DNA of 64,000 bases from Priapulus caudatus (lineage: Eukaryota; Priapulida; Priapulimorpha; Priapulimorphida; Priapulidae), in assembly GCF_000485595.1 (NCBI RefSeq), contig NW_014577243.1, forward strand, positions 352,881-416,880, given 5' to 3'. Of the stretch, positions 46,030-57,844 are shown piece after piece. Every line of letters starts with the position of its first letter. Position 1 is the first letter of the stretch. Both the position numbers and the translations under genes were made by a program. The notes below the pieces were generated by a model. It worked only from the letters and a program-made list of their open reading frames with translations. It did not search any database and was not told the origin of the DNA.

Positions 46030-47885
46030 CCGGACAAGTCGTTTTCACACGTTCGTGGCCAATCGGTTCGCCACAATTCAAGAGGGATCCACTCTAGATC
46101 AGTGGCGGTATGACCCCACCCAAAACAACCCAGCAGACATAGCATCCAGAGGGATACTTCCTAGAGATAAGGCTGGAGTAGAACGGTGGTTGAAGGGACC
46201 GGGCTTTCTATGGGAGCCGGAGACGGAGTGGCCCGGGGTTCCCTTCCCAATGGAGCTGCCAGTAGGAGATCCTGAGGTCAGGAAGACGCATGCTGCTCTA
46301 GTCACACCCGATGAGGGCCCCGGTGTTGGTAGCTGCCCTGCAGTGGACGAGCTCTTGGACAGACACCTCAGCTTGGCTGCCATTGCTAAGGAAAGGGATG
46401 AGACTGTACATGTAGACGAGATGTTTGCAAGATTCTCAAAATGGATGCAGCTGAAGAAAGCAGTCGCATGGATAATCCAAGCACAAAAAAAGCTTCAGAA
46501 GCCGCCATCTTCCTGGTGGAGACCTGGTCGCCGTTCCGGTGAAGGAGTCGCCGATACTTACCCCAGAGGAGTTGGAGCAGGCCGAACTAGCGGTAGTGAG
46601 GTATCTACAGGACAAGCACTTCCCAGACAGTGGTAAGCGCCTTGGGTCGATACAGCGTCTGGATCCGTTCAGAGACGAAGCCGGATTGCTGCGTGTTGGA
46701 GGACAGCTCAGCCGGGCCGAACTTCCCGTCGAAGTGAAGCACCCTCTACTGCTACCCAAGGACTTGCCAGTGACCAGACTTGTGGTTCTAGATGCCCATC
46801 GAAGTGTTGGTCACCTTGGTTCTAACAGTACACTCAACCGATTGAGACAAAAATATTGGATACCCCGAGCTGGTCTACTGATCAGGAGTATCATTCACAA
46901 GTGCACGATATGTCGTCGTTATCGCACTGCAAGTCCAGAAGATGGCAGATCTGCCCAAGCAGCGACTTGAGATGGACAAGCCGCCGTTTCATCAGTCTGG
47001 AGTAGACTACTTCGGACCCTTTAGCGTTAAGATAGGGAGAAGTGTCCACAAGCGCTATGGATTTATCTTCACTTGTTTTTCAAGCCGTGCTGTTCACATT
47101 GAGGTATCGGATAGCCTCACAACGGATTCGTGTGTTAACGCAGTACGACGTTTTGCTGCTAGGAGAGCAGTCCGGAAGTTGAGATCGGACAACGGTTCAA
47201 ACCTGGTTGGATCTTGCAGGGAGATGCAAGAGGAGATCGAAAGGTGGAACACATCCAAGATTGGTTCAACGTTACTACAGCAGGGAATCGAGTGGGAGTT
47301 CAACTGTCCCACTGCTTCACATCACGGTGGCGCATGGGAGCGTATGATCCGCTCTATTCGTAAGGTCCTTTATGGCGTTATGGAGCAGGTGATCTGTCTA
47401 AATGACGAGGGTCTACACACCCTCTTCTGCGAGGTCGAGTCGATCCTGAATGGTAGACCTATCACGCGGGTTTCCGCTGACGCAGTGGATTCTCCCGCAT
47501 TAACTCCGAACCACTTGCTAAAGCTGTCGTCCGGCCAATCACTACCACCAGGTCTGTTCGTTAAGGAGGACAACTACGTAAAACGAAGGTGGCGTCAGGT
47601 ACAACACCTGGCTAACATGTTCTGGCGTCGATGGAGCACAGCATACTTGCAGCAACTGCAGGAACGTCAGAAATGGCAAGAGGAGGAACGTAATGTGAGT
47701 GTCGGCGACATTGTGTTAGTAGCGGACAGTAGCATGCCAATGAACTGATGGCTTTTGGGTCGTGTTACCGAGGTTGTCAAGGGCAACAAGTGACTACTAC
47801 TAGTGCGCGTTGTTAGAGTACGAGTTGGCAATGCCACATATGAGTGTCCGATTACCAAGTTGTGTGTAATCCTGGAGGCGGACTA
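46010..47885 (+). pseudogene. BEL-1 RNase H end, integrase and C-terminal domain
   Basis: Frames 46010-46636, 46539-46970 and 46942-47748 run in order. They hold the RNase H end, an integrase zinc finger (HLGSNSTLNRLRQKYW with HKCTICRRYR), the core (DYFGPFSVKIGRSVHKRYG, KLRSDNGSNLVG, HHGGAWERMIRSIRKVLYG) and the C-terminal DUF5641-like domain. Stops at 47746 and near 47791 interrupt its last part, which ends KLCVILEAD at about 47885. Confidence 0.85.
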
Positions 47886-48121
47886 ATCGGCTAGACGGTA
47901 TGGACAGTCCGTTCGTCTTCCATCAGTTGGAGGAGCCCAGGATCAAAGACTAGAGTTATCTACTGTGGAGAAGGACTATACTCTGTTTCAAGTTCTAGGA
48001 CACTTGGGTTTTCATGTTCTGTTTTCGGAGTTGAAAACAGTACAAGTTAAGAGTTGTGTTTATTATGTTGTTATACATGTAGGTGGTAATTGTCATTGTC
48101 GGTTGACAATTAGGGAGCCGG

Positions 48122-48883
48122 TGTATCGGGAGTAGAACCTTATTTGGGCACACCCGGTAGGGCTGGGCTGCCCCGCCACCTGGTGTTAGGTAATGTAGTT
48201 ATTTCGGCCATTGTTGTTGTTTAAACCACGCGGGACCATTTTTAGTTTCTGCTTGTAAAAGTGTAGAATTTGCTACTTAGAGAGTTTGTCCCTGTACTAG
48301 AGGTAAGCATATGTATAGAACACATTGTGGTGAAGATGTTTGAGGGGTTTAGGCCGATTAGGCACCCGGATAATTACTGTATAAGGACTTCTTTGTCCAA
48401 TCTGTCAGAAACTTGGCGATGTGCCCTTCTGGTGTCTAGCTTGAGAATAAATTATTCAGTGTTTTCTTTAGCATTCGTTAGTGGCACTGTTTAGGCCCTG
48501 TCGAGTGGAGAAGTCATGTCCTGAGTTAGCTGTGGTATTGTTTAAGGACATTTTCATAGTTTTAGGCCCAGTTTGTGCAGTTGTAGGCGCATTTCCATGC
48601 CTGGCCACTGTAAAGTCAGTTCTCGTAGTTATCACCAGGTGGCTGCACCTACCGGCATTTTAGTGTTTGGGACTGTATGGATTCTTGTTATTTGAGAACT
48701 GATTTCCTGTTAGTAATTTTCGGTTTATACGTTTGTATTTCTAGTTTACGTTACCAAAATCGATGTGACCAAGAGAGAAGTGAACTAAATGTAAAGAGGA
48801 GGTGATCATGTGATCCGAATAAAACTTTCGTTTTGACTGGACTTGACCGACTTCCTAAGTCTTTCTCGACAGGTGCCGTAACA
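48122..48883 (+). repeat. BEL-1 3' LTR (762 bp by the PPT criterion)
   Basis: Taken to start TGTATCGGGAG right after the purine-rich GACAATTAGGGAGCCGG, which also precedes the BEL-2 3' LTR, and to end GCCGTAACA. Its last ~300 bp are shared with 41456-41751 and 37430-37739. Confidence 0.65.
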
Positions 48884-48887
48884 CCCA

Positions 48888-49378
48888 TGATGCCGGGATC
48901 ACTCGGACCATAACGTTTTCGGTCAGTGCCAAGCCACACGTTATTACTATTAACTACCATAGACCCTGCATACAATAATACAATAGCAGTCTACACCAAC
49001 TGAAAGGTGGTGCCACCATGTGAGCATAATAGAAAACATTAGTATACAAGAATCAGCAATACATATATGCTAATGATTTGTATTACTGCTAATTTAGCTT
49101 GCACATGGGACACGTGAAAATAAAAATAAACAATATTATCAACATTACTGTACTGTGCATACATCAAAGTGAAAACAACCACTTGTATCTAATCGTTACA
49201 GTGGTAGTGCAACAGCCATATTATCAAGATATCGTTGCCGAAATTCTGCACAAGCACCCACCTAGCTAAGATGCACAATGAAGCCTAACTACAGTCAATA
49301 CACTATTGCATAGATACTACGCAAGCAACTATCTACAAGTGCTGTGTGATGACTATAGCACCATCTACGTTCACTCAC
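48888..49378. other. Junction between caspase upstream flank and RPA1 exon 9
   Basis: On the minus strand this follows the RPA1 exon 9 donor and precedes BEL-1 and the caspase. No RPA1 exon is visible. The part next to BEL-1 (48888-48975) is open on the minus strand and could be caspase 5' untranslated sequence. Confidence 0.45.
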
Positions 49379-50051
49379 CAATCATCGCGCCCTTCTGTAC
49401 TTTGGCCAGTTCACTGATTGGCACAAAATTGAAGCTCATCTTTGGAATGCTGGCAGATTCGTCCATACATAGCGTCACCTCTGTGTCTCTGTTGAACGTC
49501 ATCTCATAGTCATTCTGGATGGTCGCAAACTTCTTATTTGCTGTCTTCAGCTGTGCTTTAGTTATGATGTATACCTACAATGTAATGGAATCAATGCAAT
49601 TTAATGCAAAGTAACTTGATGTAAAATGTGATGGAAAGTAAAGTAATGTGTGACAGAATGGAAGATAACAATTATCTATAAGATCTAATATGATATTGTG
49701 AGATATATTGGCTATTAACATCACCTTGTCCAATTCCAACATGTCGAAATACTTGTCGCACTCCTGGTTGAATGCTGTCGCACGTATCTCTCCACTCTCA
49801 TCAATCAGGTCTAAAGAGAACAGTTTTCCCTCACCGCGCGAATTCGACCAGGTTCGTATATTGGTCTTCTTCGTCACCCTAACTTTGATTGACCACCTGT
49901 GAAGGTACATCGTGGGTACAGGTAAAGATGCACCATTTAATTGAGCAGATACTGCCATTCATCAATATCTCTCTCTTCCTTTTCCTACCCCTCACTTTCT
50001 ACCACCATTTCTCGCTCTCTTGCTCTCTTTCTCTCACTAGTTTCTATCTTG

Positions 50052-50095
<44 letters not shown>

Positions 50096-53000
50096 TTTTC
50101 TCTATCTCTCTCTCAATCACTATTTCTCTCACTAGTCCACATCTATTTGATCTCATCCTATAAGATTTTGAAAGACTGGCCAATACTGCTCTAACATCTG
50201 GTTTACACATGTGGCACAGATGTTACATTGCATTAGTAATCGTAGATAGTTTAGTTGTACATATAAGAAGGGTTCAGCGTTTAGCATGCAGATGAGAAAT
50301 AGCTAGGTTGGGACTAGTAGACGCCGTTACACATCTGCGGGACAGTTTGTGCATTTCGCGCGTAATAATTCGAATACGGGAGTGTTGGTGTGTGTGATTG
50401 GCTGGGGTAGTGGAACTGGGCCGTGATTGGATGCGGGGTTCATATATAAGGGACTGGAGAGCATTTGAACGGGACGGTTGGAACAGGACAGGACGGGACG
50501 ACGAGATGGTGACTGTTATGTTTGTAAACAATATATTTCTTTAATTGAACACAAATTCTATATGTCTTCTTGATTATTTATACTCTAAATTATAACATAC
50601 AAACTACGTCCGTACATTTGGTGCTACGTGACAATTCGGACTGGGTTATTTCAAACATTGAAACAACGCTGGTAGGTATTTTTCGCTATATCGATCGACA
50701 CGGGCCTACAGACTGTATCATCGCCGGAGCCAGAGAACTTAAGAGTACACGACCGGCGGCCGACAGTTATGTATATTTGGTGAGTACTGTAGTGAAATAA
50801 GTGGTAAACATTGCGTATGTACTCACGCTATGGTACCGCTAGTACCGTTAGTACGCTAAAGCCGTGTTGAATCGGTAAAAGGTAGTAAATAGGTAACGTT
50901 GTAGCACTAACGTGACTAAGACTAAGACTAGGCCTAGCCTATACATACTATAGCCGTCATTATGGCACACCAAGTAGGAGTTGAAGATTTAGCTAATTTA
51001 TTCTCGCAAGTGCTAGTCCTGACTATAGAAGCGTTAAGTACTAGATTAAAAAGCTCGGGGCGGCAAGCTGAACTTCGCAGTTCAGTCCCGTGTTACACGG
51101 GCGATAACGGGCCGTATTCCGTCACGTTTCGATCGTGGGAGAGGTCGCTGCAGATCGCGCAGTTAGAACTAGCATTAAGTGGGGTGTCGCTTCGGACGTT
51201 CGCCGTTTCTACGGTTGGAGGAGCTGTTGCGGATTTTGTCGGCGGCAGATTGCAGCTAATGCCGAGGTAACGTGGAACGAGTTGTACGCACAGGTACAGT
51301 CACGTTTTCGGTCACCTGCCGAGCGGCCACATGTGCAGAGGGAAATGAAACCGTTTCGCCAGTTACCGCGTGAGACGCCACGCGCATGTGCTGATCGTCT
51401 GCTCGAATTTGCGGGAGCAGCTTATCCAGAAATGCACTTAGATGCTGTGTTAATGCAAGCGAGACTTGTCGAATGTTTTGTAGATGCTTTACAGAATTTA
51501 TCGACACAAAGATCGCTAATAGCACGCCCACCGACGACGCTCGAGGGTGCGTGTGAGATTGCAATGGCCGACGCTCGGATCGAGGCGGATTTGTCTTCTC
51601 GTCGGGGGTCACACCAGGTGTCAGAACGGTATGGACAATTCGATGAGCCGATGGAAGTCGATTCTGTTCGACGGGCGGCCGATAGCTCTCGAACAGAGAT
51701 TCGAGAGTTGAGGGAAGTGATTAAGACGCAAGCAGATATTCTTTCTATGGTGCGGAAGGGCAGTTCACAGGACCGACGCATGCAGAACGAGGCGCGAGAC
51801 TTCAGGCAGCCTGGTATGCGACCGCTAGCCTCATGGCACAACACGCCGGGAGCGACGCGAGGAGGTAGACAGGAGGTGCGGTTCCGTGAGGAGAGAGGGA
51901 GCAATACCGGTCCACATAGAGGGAATGGTTTGGTGTTTTGGATGTGGTAGAGCTGGGTACACCCGCAGTACCTGCCCATGTTCGCGGCAGGGAAACGCCA
52001 CACGCCCGCGTATGTGAGGAGACAGTGCGTGGGTGGTAAGATTAAGAGAGAGAATTCCTCGTGGGTAACGTCGGTTGCATTCACGAAGCCCGTGCACGCA
52101 CCACGGTGTACGGCTTACGTGGGGAGAGATAGGCAACATAAGTTAACGGCTCTCATCGATTCCGGAGCTGATTGTTCATTGTTAGACTCTAAGGCGTGGT
52201 TTAATCTACCGTATGTCACGCGACGAGATTCTAATTTTGTTGATTCTGTTTTCAGCAAGGCAGTTCTACAGTCCGTCACTGGAGAGAGATTGTCAATAGT
52301 TGGGCGAGCTATGCTGCAGGTAACTTTGGGTCGAGTTATGGTACGGGCGCCATTTTACGTTGTGGAATCATTGCATAACAGTATTATCATTGGAGCTGAT
52401 TTTCTTAAGCAGGTTCGGGTGCGTTTGGATTTTGGAGCGTCGATACTGACGATTGGTAATAGTGTAGTCCCACTGTCGACGCATGGGAACAAGGAGCCGC
52501 CGCAGCTGGCTCTGCTGAACAGAGGTATGCGATTACAGCCTGCGACGACAACAGTTTGTGAGTTCCGTGTTCCAAGGGGGATAGAATCGGGAACTCGGGT
52601 GAAGGTAAGAGGTTCAGCATGCTTGAAGTATTTTTGCTCTCAGCCACAGTTGCGCGTGGAACAAAAGGTTGATACAGTCAGTAAACACCACACAGTGCGG
52701 TGTACGCTAGTAAATTCTTCAAAGAAAACTGTGTCAGTTCCGCGTAACGCAGTAGTCGGGATTGTAAACATTAGTGCTCCACCTAGCGAGAGTAGTGGGC
52801 AGTTGAAACAGTCGGATAAGCGAGATGCGAATGTCGGCACGGATATAGTATGTGGTGTGGGGGAGAATTCTGTCTTGTCTGATGAAATCGTTGCTGGGTC
52901 CGATATTCACCACCAGGAGCATGTGGTCGAGGGATGTCAGGATGCACCGGGGGACACTGCTGGTTGGCTCCACTGCATTCTGATTCAGCATATTGCCGCT

Positions 53001-56000
53001 GCTACTGCTGCTGTGGTGGTTACCGTTGCTACGATTGCTGCTGTTGTTGCTGTTGCTGCTGTGGATGCTGTTGTTGCTACGACTGAGGTTGACGATGATG
53101 ATGTTGTTGCTGCTGTTGTCACTGCTGAGGCCGACGGTGCTGCTGCTGCTGATGCTGCTACTGATGCTATTGCTGCTGCTGTTGAGATGGATCAGGTTAC
53201 TATTGCTGCTGCTGCTGTGGCTGCAGTTGGGAATAACGGTAGGTCTGGTAGTATAGAGAAATGCACGCATGCGGATCAGTGTGATTTTCCCACACTCACA
53301 AAGCACGTGACGGATGAGGTACAGAGAGAATGTCTCATGGCTCTTGTCACGCAATAATGACGTGTTTGCGAATACTGACAAGGAGCTTGGGTTGACGAAT
53401 CTCGTTGAGTTCCGTATTGAAACAGGTACAACGCGATCGTTCAAAACGAAACCGTATCGAATGAGTCCGAAACAGCAAGACATTGTGCAGGAGAAGGTGT
53501 CCGAGATGCTTGACAATGGCATCATCGTTCCGTCGTCATCTCCTTGGTCTAGTGGGGTGTTGCTAGTACCTAAGAAGGGTGATCAGTGGAGAATGTGTAT
53601 CGATTATCGTAGATTGAATGCCGCAACTGTCAAGGATAATTTTCCTCTACCAGTAATCGACGACATTCTACAGAATCTTGGCAACGCGAAGTTTTTCTCA
53701 ACACTTGATCTCAGGTCAGGCTATCATCAGGTTCCGGTTGCACGGGAGGATCAGCCAAAGACAGCATTTACCACAAATTCCGGTCTGTATGACTTTTGTG
53801 TTTTAAGTTTCGGGCTGTGCTGCGCCCCGGCTGTATTCCAGAGATGTATGACTATGGAACTTGAAGGGCTTCTTGGGAAAAGTGCGCTCGTCTATATCGA
53901 TGACATCATTGTGTTCTCACCTGACTTTGAAACTCACATGCATCATCTTGATGAAGTCTTCTCTAGGTTGAGAGCTGCAAACTTGCGAGCAAAACCTACG
54001 AAGTGTTTCTTCATGCACAGTTCTGTGCCATACCTGGGGCACGTGATCTCGCCGCAAGGATTGAAGCTTGACCCCGGTAAGATAGAGGCTGTGAGTACGA
54101 TGCTGCCACCCAAGGATGCTGCAGGAGTTCGGCAATTTCTGGGATTAACAGGCTACTATCGTAAATTCATACGGAACTACGCTGTTATAGCACGACCGTT
54201 GACATTGTTAACGGTCAAGAAGACTGAATTCGTTTGGTCTCCTAAAGCACAGGAGGCATTCCAGTCTCTAAAAACATGTCTGACATCTGAGCCAGTCCTT
54301 GCACTCGCAGATCGTAATCGACCGTTCATGCTGTACTGTGATGCGTCGGCTATTGCAGTAGGAGCCGTACTCACGCAGAGAGATGAACGGGATCAGGAAC
54401 ATGTGGTGCTCTACTTGAGCAAGCAGTTCAATGAGTGCGAGGCAAGATGGCCAATAGTTGAAAAAGCGGGCTTCGCCGTGGTCTATGCTTTGGAAAAATG
54501 GAGGCATTTCTTAATCGGTTCGAGTTTCACGTGTTTCACCGATCATCGGCCCCTAAAGTTTCTCCTTGAGACGAGGTCTATCCGTAACGCGAAGTTGCAG
54601 AGGTGGGCAGCCAAGATATCGGAATTTGATGTTGACATCTGCTATAAGGAAGGCCGGTTTAATGTACAAGCGGATGCGTTGTCGAGGCTTATTACAGATG
54701 TTCCAGTAGACCAGACTGATAGCAAGGGCGACATCACTGCTGAGGTACCACGAGAACAGGCTATGCTCGTTGCACCTGTAATCTTGCAGGAGGATGGTGC
54801 GGCTGTGGTACGTGAGGGTGACAATAATAATCTTGAAACAGATCTCGATGTTTCATCACAGCAGATTCTTTCATTGCAGCAGCAGGACCCTTACGCGAGA
54901 GACATGGTTGCAACCTTCGAGGCAGAGCATCCGTCTCTCCGTCAACGCAGGGAGATGGCTTATTTCATACTAGAAGATGGAATTCTTTTCCATCTCGGAG
55001 CAGCCACTCATGACAGCGTTCCATGTCGACAACTTGTGGTGCCTAAATCCCTTGTTCCACAGGTGTTGTCGTTGTGTCATGATCATGTGTATGCTGGGCA
55101 CCTGGGCTTTCAGAAGACGTACTTGAGGGTGGCCGAGCGATACTATTGGCAGCACATGTTCACAGACATTCAGACACACGTTCGAGCGTGTGTGAGATGC
55201 AATGCTCGGAAGTTGAGACGAGTACATGGACCCATGAGGAATGCACCATTGCCGAGATATGTCAACGAGACCATTGCCATTGACACTGTAGGGCCTCTAC
55301 CTGTGTCAGACAGTGGGAACAGGTACATAGTTACGTTCTTGGATCTGTACTCATCGTACCCTGAAGCGTACGCAGTCAGTGACAAGTCAGCCGCGACTAT
55401 TGCATGGCTCATTGTTGACAGGGTCATCCCTACACACGGTTGCCCATCTGCTTTCATGACCGATAATGGGTCAGAGTTTTGTAATTCCCTTACAGCTGCC
55501 ATCTCGGAGGAATTCAAAATCCATCACATCCGTACGTCAGCCTACCATCCGGCAAGTAATGGTCAGTGTGAGAGGTTTCATCGCACTTTAAATAATATGA
55601 TTTTGTGTTATGTGGCGGAATCTGGAAGGGATTTGGATTGAAAGCTGGGTCCCATTCTGTTCGCGTACAGAACTAGTGTACACGGAACAATGCAACTCAC
55701 TCCGTTTTTTGTTGTCTATGGGAGAGATGCAGTCATGCCTCTGGATACATTCCTTCGGCCATGTAAGGTATCGTACACTGATGATCCAGTGTCGTTGGCG
55801 CTCGACGGTCTTCATCGAGCGTACACGCAGATTCAGGAGAACACGAGGCGTACACGGGAGAAGAATAAGGTTATTTATGACAAAAGAGCTAAACAGCAGG
55901 AGTTCGTGCCTGGGGACTCTGTTTATTGGTATAATCCTACGACGAAGCCATCCCAGTCTAGGAAGCTTGCCTCGTATTTTCGACCATATTACGTGGTAGT

Positions 56001-57803
56001 TCAACAGTTGCCAGTAGTTAAATTCCTTATTAAGGATGTTTGGACAGGGCATACACATGCGGTACATGTCGATAATCTGCATCCAGCTTTTCCACAGGGT
56101 GCATGGGACAAGTACGTGCCACGGGACAAGGTACTGACGACGGACAGACGGATGCAGCCGGAAAGGAGTGCTAAGTTCGTGCAAGTACCGCACATACAGG
56201 CAGCAGAAGCTGATGAGTGGGAGGAAGAGGATCTAATTCCTCTAGCGCAGCTGTAGTAGTGTACTGATATTCAGTGAATTGTCATTAATAATTTTCTACT
56301 TACAGATAAACAGTAGAACACAAGGTTAGAATGGCGACACAAGTTACGGTGTGAATGCAGGGTGCAGTGTAAGTGTAGTTAGAAAGGATAGCCTTTACAG
56401 AGTGTGCAGTAGGTGTTGACAAATGGTTTGAAGTGCATGCATGTGTTATGGTTGAGTGTGAGTGAGAGTATGATACCAGTTGTAAATAGTGTAATATATT
56501 GAAGTGCAGTCTGCTAGTATTATTATGAGGATTGATATGCTGTATTTATGATTAATCATACCGTGATTTAATATTGCTGGTAGCATTGAGGTTCTGGTAT
56601 CGGGGACCATGGTGCGAGGTGATATATGTTACCTATCAATGTAGGGAATAATTGTGGGTAGAAGTGAAAGGGAGTAAGATGTTAATGGAAGAGAAGGAAA
56701 TGTTATCATTATAAATGATGGGTGTTTCAGTAAATTGGGTTGGCTTGATACGGAATTTGAATTATGGGTATTACGTAGGATTGCGATTTGATATATGTGA
56801 GCGCTCGCATATATTAAAGGCATGGTCATAGTGATATCGGTTAGGAGTGCGATACTGTTCGGTGTTTCTATAATTGTTGCAGTTGCGGGGACATCCAGAG
56901 AGGAGAGTACATCGGACGAATCTTCCGCTACACAGAGTTGGTCAAATATTTCGGCAGGACATCGAGGCGGCAGTCAGTATACCAGTTTGGCAAGGAGCGA
57001 AAAACTACCGTCATCACATCAGTAACGTCAACACTTCAACGACGCAGTACTTCAGCGAGAATTCAGCAGAGTCGTCGACCTTCAAATTTCTGAGAACAAT
57101 ATTTGTTAACACAAACACTAATGTGTTAGCAGATTGGCAGTGCTGGTGAACTTTTGGCATAAACCATTGGACATTATCGAAGAAATTAAAATGCCACAGC
57201 ACATTTTGACAATTGCGTCCTGAAATCAATTATGGCACCGGCATCAGAAGAAACAGCGCAGAGATCAACATCAAGGCCAGGGAGGACATCGTAACATCGT
57301 CGAGGATCAAGACTATTATATTATATTGTATTGTATGTATTTCATTGTGTTGTTGTTTTGTATTTCAGGTATTGTGTATTATGTATTATGGCATATTATT
57401 GAGTTTTGGGGGTTGTATTTCAGGTTATGCATTGTTGGTATGTATGTGGTTGTTGTGTTGCATTGGGGTTGGTGTAGTTTGTGTATTGTTTTAATCCTTC
57501 TCTTTTCAGCTTTTCGTTTCAGGGTTTTAAGGAATTGTTGCACAGATTGTTTACTTGGCAATTCGTGTCAAGTATGGTTTTATATCAGTGTGGTCAGTGA
57601 GGTTTTGTTGGCGGCAGTGTTAAGCCATAGCATTGGGATACCATGGTACTGGCTTTGGTACCATAGGTAATAGGTTGTGTAAAACTTGTGAATACTTATT
57701 ATGTGGGGAGGGGGGATGTGTTCAATGAAGGAGTTATTGTAGACGGTATGATGGACAAAGGACAGAATTTATTTGATGTTGGGCTCCATTTCGTCTGGAA
57801 CAG

Positions 57804-57844
<41 letters not shown>

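Larger units (their letters stand above)
41456..48883 (+). mobile_element. BEL-1: BEL/Pao LTR retrotransposon, antisense to the caspase
   Basis: Order: truncated 5' LTR, leader, gag, zinc knuckles, aspartic protease, RT, RNase H, integrase, C-terminal DUF5641-like domain, purine-rich block, 3' LTR. Frames change near 42075, 43400, 44390, 44870, 45020, 46015, 46540 and 46950, and nonsense codons follow 47745, so it is not active. The bases CCCA lie at both outer edges (41452-41455 and 48884-48887), compatible with a 4-bp target duplication. Confidence 0.88.

Noticed and set aside
51422-52139. Minus-strand frames of 220 and 102 residues over gypsy-1 gag
   Set aside because: Antisense shadows of the gag/protease region; no domain, and the plus strand has conserved motifs.
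52734-53525. 263-residue minus-strand Ser/Asn-rich frame and the 87-residue Leu-rich plus-strand frame
   Set aside because: Alternative readings of the triplet tract in gypsy-1; the protease and RT frames explain the region.
57213-57670. Hydrophobic frames that look like a membrane protein
   Set aside because: The hydrophobic character follows from T/G-rich DNA. There is no conserved motif, so no envelope or membrane protein is claimed.
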